Shown: positions 58,438-64,000 of the stretch, piece by piece
Position numbering within the stretch: position 1 is the stretch's first letter
How the letters are laid out: each line of letters begins with the position of its first letter
From: Nymphaea colorata
Lineage: Eukaryota > Streptophyta > Magnoliopsida > Nymphaeales > Nymphaeaceae
Assembly: GCF_008831285.2 (NCBI RefSeq)
Contig: NC_045146.1
Location: 23,021,703 to 23,085,702, forward strand
Reading direction: 5' to 3'
DNA: 64,000 nucleotides
Notes under the pieces: generated by a model
What the model saw: the letters and a program-made list of their open reading frames with translations, nothing else
What the model was told of the DNA's origin: nothing
The model's database searches: none
Made by a program: the position numbers and the translations under genes

Positions 58438-61400
58438 ATGGCTACAAATGGTAATTTCTCTCTTCCCCTTCGATGCTCGCTTTGATTTTACGTATGGTTT
58501 CCGATGGTTTTGATTCCTGCAACAATTCCCTGTTTCAGTGGACAAGGGTCGGCCCAGCAAGAAGATAAAGTTCTCTACCAGAGTGAGTGTTGGTCCTATT
58601 CTTGGTCCATGTTTGTTTTATTTACTTATCTTTTTTGCAATTTGGGTTCCCAAGATATCGAAGGAAGTTGAGCATTTCTAGCATTCTTTTGATCGTTGGT
58701 TTGGTTTCAGGACGATCGCAGAGATTTTGTTGGTGACGCTGACGGTGGCGGCGATTATGGGGACGATATGTATGATGGTCATCCGCGCGGTATTTGTGGA
58801 TTTCACGTTTTTTGGTGTCTCGCGTTCGATTATTTCTTCCGTAGCGGTGATTGGACTCAAGGCGATCGCGGTGCTTTTTGGTTGCAGGAGAACCGGAGGC
58901 TAACAAGAAAGACTTTTCGAAGCTTGAGTTGAAGCCTGACCATGTTAATCGACCTCTTTGGGTTTGCGTCGACGGCCGGATATTCCTGGAGACGTTTTCG
59001 CCCCTTTATAAACAGGCGTACGATTTCCTTATCGCCATTGCTGAACCGGTCTGCAGGTACACCTTTCTTCCTGTTTTTGGGTCTTCTGGATCATTGCGAA
59101 ATCTTGTCTTTCATGCCGTAGTTTGGGAAGGATTTGTGGATGCACTCAATCGTTTCCATTCAAGATGCAATCCCAAAACTTCTGCTCAATTTCTGGATAA
59201 GCTAGTGCATCCTTGTACGTCCTGTTTAGGGGGCGGTTGATGGTCTGGAATTTGGTTCTAGAAGCAAAATTCCATCTCATACTGGAATTGAAATGAATAT
59301 TCCAATTCCATCCAATTCCAGTTTTCTCATGCGTTTAGTAACCTGGAATTTTGATTCCATAATTAAAATTGACTTGTTTGATTTAAAGGGAATTAAAAAT
59401 CTGGAATTTTAATCATATGGCTGTTGGCTTCACATGAAACTTTGCAGCCTTCTAACCACGATTCCACCCAGCAATTAAAAAATCTGCAAAAAAAAAAAAA
59501 ACAGTTTGGACAAAAATAATTATAAAAATAATTAATTGAAACAACATGATGCTAGCTCGACACAGAGAGTTGATTTAGTAGTTTTGCAAGCATCCTCAGA
59601 AAAATTTAAAAATAATGTAAGCATGACACAATTGGGAAGATGACAGAAATTGGATTTTTCAGATATTACATCTGCGGACTAGGTATTTCTTCAAGCACAA
59701 AGCAGGTCCAAAGCATCATGACCTTCAATGTCCTCTAAACCACCTTCCATGCATGAAGATGGCAGATGGTAACATTTCCTAGCATTAGGCGCTACCATCT
59801 TCAAACAACCTTACATAGTTTACAAATCAAAAACTCTTTTTTGCTTGCTTTCATCTCTTGACTGCTCACAAGAACTGATGCAAGTCAACCGCTAGTCCAT
59901 ATTTACCGATATAAATTTTGCTGATAAGAAAGAACTTAAGAAGCCACCTGCAAACAAACCAAGTAACCAGCAACCAATTTTACGTTTTTTTTTTTTTACA
60001 ATTTTGTTAGTTATTAGTTTAGATCTATAGACCAAAACAAACTACAATAATTTCATTGGCAACAAGCTAAAATCAAAGCAGCATAAACAGAATCATCGGC
60101 AAGAATTTCTTCCCTTAGTCATTCCATTGAACATGAATGCCTCGGCAAGAATTCCTCTCTTGGTCATTCCATCGAACATCTGGAACGCCTGTTAAGAGGC
60201 CCAAAGTGGGTTTCTTCTCCCTGATCAACCCCTAATTCACCATTACGTTTCAAATTGATCCAGATTGCTAGTTCTGCAGTGAGAGGGAGAATTGCTTAAA
60301 ATAGGAAGAAGTTCTTGCCGAAATAGGGATAAGTGTGTGAAGCCCTTGAAAGACTGTGTAAGAAGGAAAGAATGGCAGCCTTCTACTGTTGAGTGAGAGA
60401 GTCTTCGTTTGAAAGAAGGAAAGGCACAAGAATGCAGCTTGCACAAACACGTTGAGAGAGAGAGAGATGACCAAATGCATAGAAAGGGGGAGTCTACACT
60501 GAGAGATTGGAAGATGCGACCAACGGTGAGAGGGAGAGGATTGAGAGTGCCTTTGTAGTGTGAGCAACAATGGTAGGAAAATGCAAATAGGGCTTCTCCT
60601 TCACGGCAAACAGGCAGGACATCAGCTTTCGCCTTCTCCTTCGTGCGAGGAAGGGGAAAGAAGGTGGAATTTTGACTTTGGAATCAAAATCCGAGCCCCC
60701 AAGGACCAGATTTTATTTCCAGAATTTTCATCCCAGAATTCGCCCTTGATTCCAGAATGGAAATTCCATGTTTGTTTTGGCGATCTCTTTTTGGAATTAA
60801 ATTATAAAATCCCATTGATTTTGGACAATCAAACACACCCTTAATTTTTTGTTTGACATGTATTGATGACGATGGGATGCTGGTGAATCATTCTGCAGAC
60901 CAGAATCTATGCATGAATACAATTTGACACCTCATTCGCTTTATGCTGCCGTGTCTGTTGGACTTGAGACAAGTACAATCATCAATGTGCTGGAAAAACT
61001 GTCCAAAACGAGGCTACCTAAGGACATCATTGATTTTGTTTATGCTTCAACTTCAAACTACGGGAAGGTGAAGCTTGTGCTCAAGAAGAATCGCTACTTT
61101 GTGGAGTCTCCATTTCCTGAGGTATGAACGGTGCTGCTTGTCTTGGCCGTGTTATGACATGATTGTGCATGTTGAACACTTAGTGCTGACAGTTGATCAA
61201 ACCATTCAGGTATTGAAGAAATTGTTGCATGACGAAGTCATTTCTCGAGCAAGGAAGTTCTCTTCTGAGGTTTGTTTTCAGCCTTTATTTCTCCTCATGC
61301 TGCAGAATAGTTCAGATGGAATTATTCACCTTTCGCATGCTGAGATAACATGTTGATTGTTCAATTATTTTGTATTTCCTTTCTTTTAATGTGTTTAGCT

Positions 61401-62652
61401 TGCAGGCAGAAGTGCCATAGTATTTTTTTGTAGATGTGGCAAAGTTAATGGATATGTTTACGTGAAGAAATTAATGCCAACCATAATTCGTTGTACATGT
61501 TTTTAACGGAAAATTTACAAATCATAAAATCCAATTGAAAGAGCGATTCGTCCTTTTTTCTTGTGTCACTTAGGAACTATTTTAACTCCATAACAACAGA
61601 AATTTCATATCATGACCTTGCAAGTTGATGAGCTTTGATGTGCGTGTGTCCTGTATTGCATTTGGATGTCAGATTAGTAAACTGAAATTTGCTATTTTTC
61701 ATTAAAACCTTTAACACCGGGATCCATGAAATATGGGTGCGCCTAAAAAGGCGACACACCTATGTGGACATGGGTGTGGGCCTGGACATGACAGCCTTAT
61801 TTTTTGTATTTTTGGGCTATTTTAGTATTTTTTGTACCTTTTGGGTATATTTTGGTATTTTGTTCAGTAATATATTTTTTTATGAATATAAAGAATGAAT
61901 ATATGTGTTTATTTAACTAAAATTTCATGATTATATGAATATGTACCCATCAATATATATATGTACGGCTGTGTTGCTGTGCCTAACTTTTTGAAAATTG
62001 CTCTGCACCCATACCAGCAGCCTCACTGGCACCCATGCCTATACCCATGTGACATAGCCAGGATGTTTGCTAATGCAACAACTTGTATCTCCAATTACCT
62101 ACTTGTACATATTACTTGAAGTCTTGAACAACATTATCTACTTGTTGCAGACCTTATTTGTCTTTTTATCTTTTTTTTTCTCATAGGTAATATATTACTC
62201 TAGATTTACCCTGTCTATACACACATCATTTGGATATCATTAGTCGTATTCCATATGTGCCCTAATGTTACTAAAATAGCACTATAAAGTATGTATGTCA
62301 GTTAACAGTCCTTGGATGTCAGGATGACACATTTATGGTCAGCAAAGCACTTGGTGGAATTGAAGGTGGTCATGAGGAGTTGCTTGATGCAGTGGACCTG
62401 GCTGCAGCAACAGAGGAGAAAGAAACACACTCTTTTGAAATTGATCCTGCTCAGGTGCCTTTCTGTCGTAAATACATCTATAAACATTTATATTATTTAT
62501 GGGCTGTGGTCTGCATGGTGTGAGTTATGCAATCGTGTGGGTAAATAGAACTTACCATGTCTTATTCCCAGGTTGAAAATGTTAAGCAACGGTGTTTGCC
62601 AAATGCTTTGAATTATCCAATGTTGGAAGAGTATGATTTCAGAAATGACAAT
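58438..62652 (+). CDS. XPB: XPB/ERCC3 TFIIH DNA helicase, 5' part (8 exons), gene runs off the window
   Basis: Exons: 58438-58450, 58539-58582, 58711-58777, 58888-59056, 60899-61121, 61210-61269, 62323-62454, 62572-62652. All joins are GT-AG and in phase: 789 nt, 263 codons. The start [16 protein letters not shown] matches the plant XPB N-terminus, and an acidic linker follows ([11 protein letters not shown]). Conserved XPB blocks: [14 protein letters not shown] (residues 54-67), [80 protein letters not shown] and LEEYDFRND. These are the N-terminal and damage-recognition parts; the helicase motifs would lie beyond 64000. In the family, XPB is the 3'-5' translocase of TFIIH, needed for promoter opening and nucleotide excision repair in the nucleus. 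The donor of exon 3 (GTCATC) is weak. Intron 4 holds a Harbinger-like element and intron 8 an LTR element. It looks intact so far. Confidence 0.95.
59229..60840. mobile_element. PIF/Harbinger-like element in XPB intron 4
   Basis: The left end GGGGGCGGTTGATGGTC and the complement of the right end GGGTGTGTTTGATTGTC match at 13 of 17 positions. Both ends are flanked by TTA (59226-59228 and 60841-60843), the Harbinger-type 3-bp duplication. The inner ends are rich in GGAATT/AATTCC words in both orientations. ORFs up to about 100 codons show no transposase motif, so it is non-autonomous. It makes up most of the 1842-bp intron. Confidence 0.7.
60096..60180. repeat. Two-copy 46-bp tandem repeat
   Basis: TCGGCAAGAATT starts at 60096 and 60142, followed in both by TCATTCCAT.GAACAT. 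It lies inside the Harbinger-like element. Confidence 0.85.
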
Positions 62653-63074
62653 GTAAGTATTCACCCTTATAGAATTTTGCTAAGTAGTGTGTGGTTGTGG
62701 CTTTCCAATTTTCTGAATTATCATGAATTGGTTGAGATTTTTTTTATTGGGTTTTATCTTTTAAATGTGAAACCAATGCCAATTTTCATAAAGTTCATCA
62801 ATTTAGTGCGTTTTGTATTTACAACCACATGATGACAGTGTACTACTGATATCTAACACTCTTTTTGAGGCTTTCACCTCAGATGTTTGTACTCCAGAAA
62901 ATGTGAAGCTGATGGAAGTCTTGTATTAATTAATGTAGTATGTACTTTGTGTTCATAACCAGATGATAAGTGTACTACATATGCTTTTTCAACTCAATGC
63001 TTGTACTCCTAGAAAAATTTCTTCTTCATTGTTTATTGTAGAAGGCTATAGAGAATATGAGATGATTGTCCATA

Positions 63075-63326
63075 TGTTACGACCCATATAGGGATCTGTT
63101 GGGCATTAGGAGTTTAGTTCTGTTATGTTAGTTCTGTTATGTTTAGTATTTGACGTTTCAGTTTGGATCTGATTTTAGTAAGAGTCGGTCCAGTCTCGAC
63201 CCGTGATTACTTGTACTTAAGTTGGGATTTGCCCTAATTAAGCATGCTTTTGGATTGCCTTCTATCTCTCGTTTCCTTTCTCTTTTCTCGTTCCTCTCGC
63301 ACGCCCTTGTTAGCCGGCGGGTATCA
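63075..63326 (+). repeat. 5' LTR of the element in XPB intron 8
   Basis: It has TG...CA ends and a CT-rich 3' part. The start is inferred from the TGTTACGACC signature common in Ty3 LTRs; the partner LTR is not in the window, so the left limit is provisional. Confidence 0.6.
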
Positions 63327-63327
63327 A

Positions 63328-64000
63328 ATGGTATCAGAGACAGGTTTGAACTCGCTGCTGCCACCGCTGGCGTCAGACGACCAAGACGCACCCGTTTTCA
63401 ACAATGCTGCCTTGGCAGCGGTAGAAGCGCATCGTGCTTGGACGGAGGAAACGATCATCGAAGTGAACCGCAGGCTGCAGACCATGGAACGAGTGCAAGC
63501 CGAGGCTGAGGCTCGTCTCCACACCGCCATAGCAGCAGGGTTTCGCGATCTGCTCCAGCAAGCCCCCACCATTGGCAGCGCTCCGCTCGGCGACCCACAT
63601 ACCAGCAACCGCTCACCAGCACCTGTGGTCCTCACCAGCTCGTCGACACTCACGACACCATGCTCTCTCCACGCGCCCAACACAGGTATGGCCGGGCAGG
63701 ATCAACGTATGCCGCCGATCAGCACCATACCCCTGTTTCAGCCAGCCATCGCGACCCTACCTCAGCCTCCGATCAGTGCAGGCGTCGCATTTGGTTCTTT
63801 CGGATCGACCGTGCCCGCTACCAACGTGCTGCCCACCGTTATGTTGAACTCCGTTACCGGTGGCACTAACAATGGAGCACTTCCCGGCCGCAACAACAGT
63901 CGAACAGACGCCCCTACGGGATTCTTTCCGACCTCATCTACTGGCTTTTATGGAGGTACTGAACCGGCACGCTTCAAGCACGCTAAGATCGACTTTCCCC
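63328..64000 (+). CDS. Retrotransposon Gag N-terminal region, open at window end
   Basis: One uninterrupted frame of 224 codons runs from the ATG overlapping the primer site (MVSETGLNSLLPPLA) to the window edge. A coiled-coil-like stretch (AVEAHRAWTEETIIEVNRRL, MERVQAEAEARL) is followed by a Pro/Ser/Thr-rich linker. It then reaches GFYGGTEPARFKHAKIDFP, the conserved lead into the Ty3 retrotransposon gag domain. The lack of stops in 673 bases suggests a young copy. The true initiation codon may be a later ATG, for example near 63484 or 63685. Confidence 0.7.
   Translation, partial: MVSETGLNSLLPPLASDDQDAPVFNNAALAAVEAHRAWTEETIIEVNRRLQTMERVQAEAEARLHTAIAAGFRDLLQQAPTIGSAPLGDPHTSNRSPAPVVLTSSSTLTTPCSLHAPNTGMAGQDQRMPPISTIPLFQPAIATLPQPPISAGVAFGSFGSTVPATNVLPTVMLNSVTGGTNNGALPGRNNSRTDAPTGFFPTSSTGFYGGTEPARFKHAKIDFP

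Larger units (their letters stand above)
63075..64000 (+). mobile_element. LTR retrotransposon (Ty3-type gag) inserted in XPB intron 8, incomplete at window end
   Basis: The LTR spans about 63075-63326, from TGTTACGACCC to GGCGGGTATCA (about 252 bp). It is followed by TGGTATCAGAGAC (63329-63341), a tRNA-Met primer site. The Pro/Thr/Ser-rich gag frame comes next. The orientation is the same as XPB. The 5 bases before the LTR are CCATA; the same 5 bases should follow the 3' LTR outside this window. Confidence 0.8.

Noticed and set aside
58622-58906. 94-codon minus-strand ORF rich in Arg and His
   Set aside because: It is the antisense of XPB exons 3-4 and their intron.
1-64000. tRNA, rRNA or CRISPR arrays, and organelle DNA insertions
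   Set aside because: No cloverleaf gene, rRNA core or spaced direct-repeat array was seen; primer-site matches to tRNA-Met all sit next to LTRs.

Overview
The window is nuclear DNA from a flowering plant. It is AT-rich, has GT-AG spliced genes with long introns, and is full of transposon debris and (TA)n and (GA)n microsatellites. Two genes can be named with confidence. One is a complete SOC1/AGL20/TM3-type MADS-box gene on the minus strand (seven exons, 215 residues, 27893 down to 4630). The other is the 5' part of XPB/ERCC3, the TFIIH helicase, on the plus strand (eight exons, 263 codons, 58438-62652); it continues past the window edge. The species cannot be told from the sequence. The long introns suggest a medium to large, repeat-rich genome.

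Layout. 1-4629: mostly intergenic, with one weak secretory-type ORF at 781. 4630-27893: the SOC1-like gene. Exons 2-7 are compact (4630-7072), but intron 1 is 20,639 bp and holds two miniature LTR-element arrays, a 256-bp tandem array, a hAT element with an 8-bp target duplication, a diverged relative of it, a SINE-like unit, an internally deleted Copia element and long (TA)n tracts. 27894-30150: promoter side of SOC1, with a TATA box, GA tracts and a GC-rich stretch. 30150-41490: intergenic, with small repeats, a strong double hairpin and a recent 177-bp duplication. 41639-50710: a decayed Ty3/gypsy element whose RNase H region is split by a nested hAT element with a perfect 8-bp duplication; its 3' side is a composite of several LTR ends. 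54016-55560: exon-like pieces of an unrecognised minus-strand gene, with at least one apparent frameshift. 58438-64000: XPB, with a PIF/Harbinger-like element in intron 4 and an LTR retrotransposon in intron 8 whose gag frame is still open at the window end.

The two named genes are not functionally linked: one is a flowering-time transcription factor, the other a general transcription and DNA-repair helicase. What joins the window together is the transposon load. Several insertions keep readable boundaries (terminal inverted repeats, target-site duplications, tRNA-Met primer sites), so their order can be worked out. Coordinates of exons and element ends were read by eye from splice sites and repeat junctions; no database search was possible.
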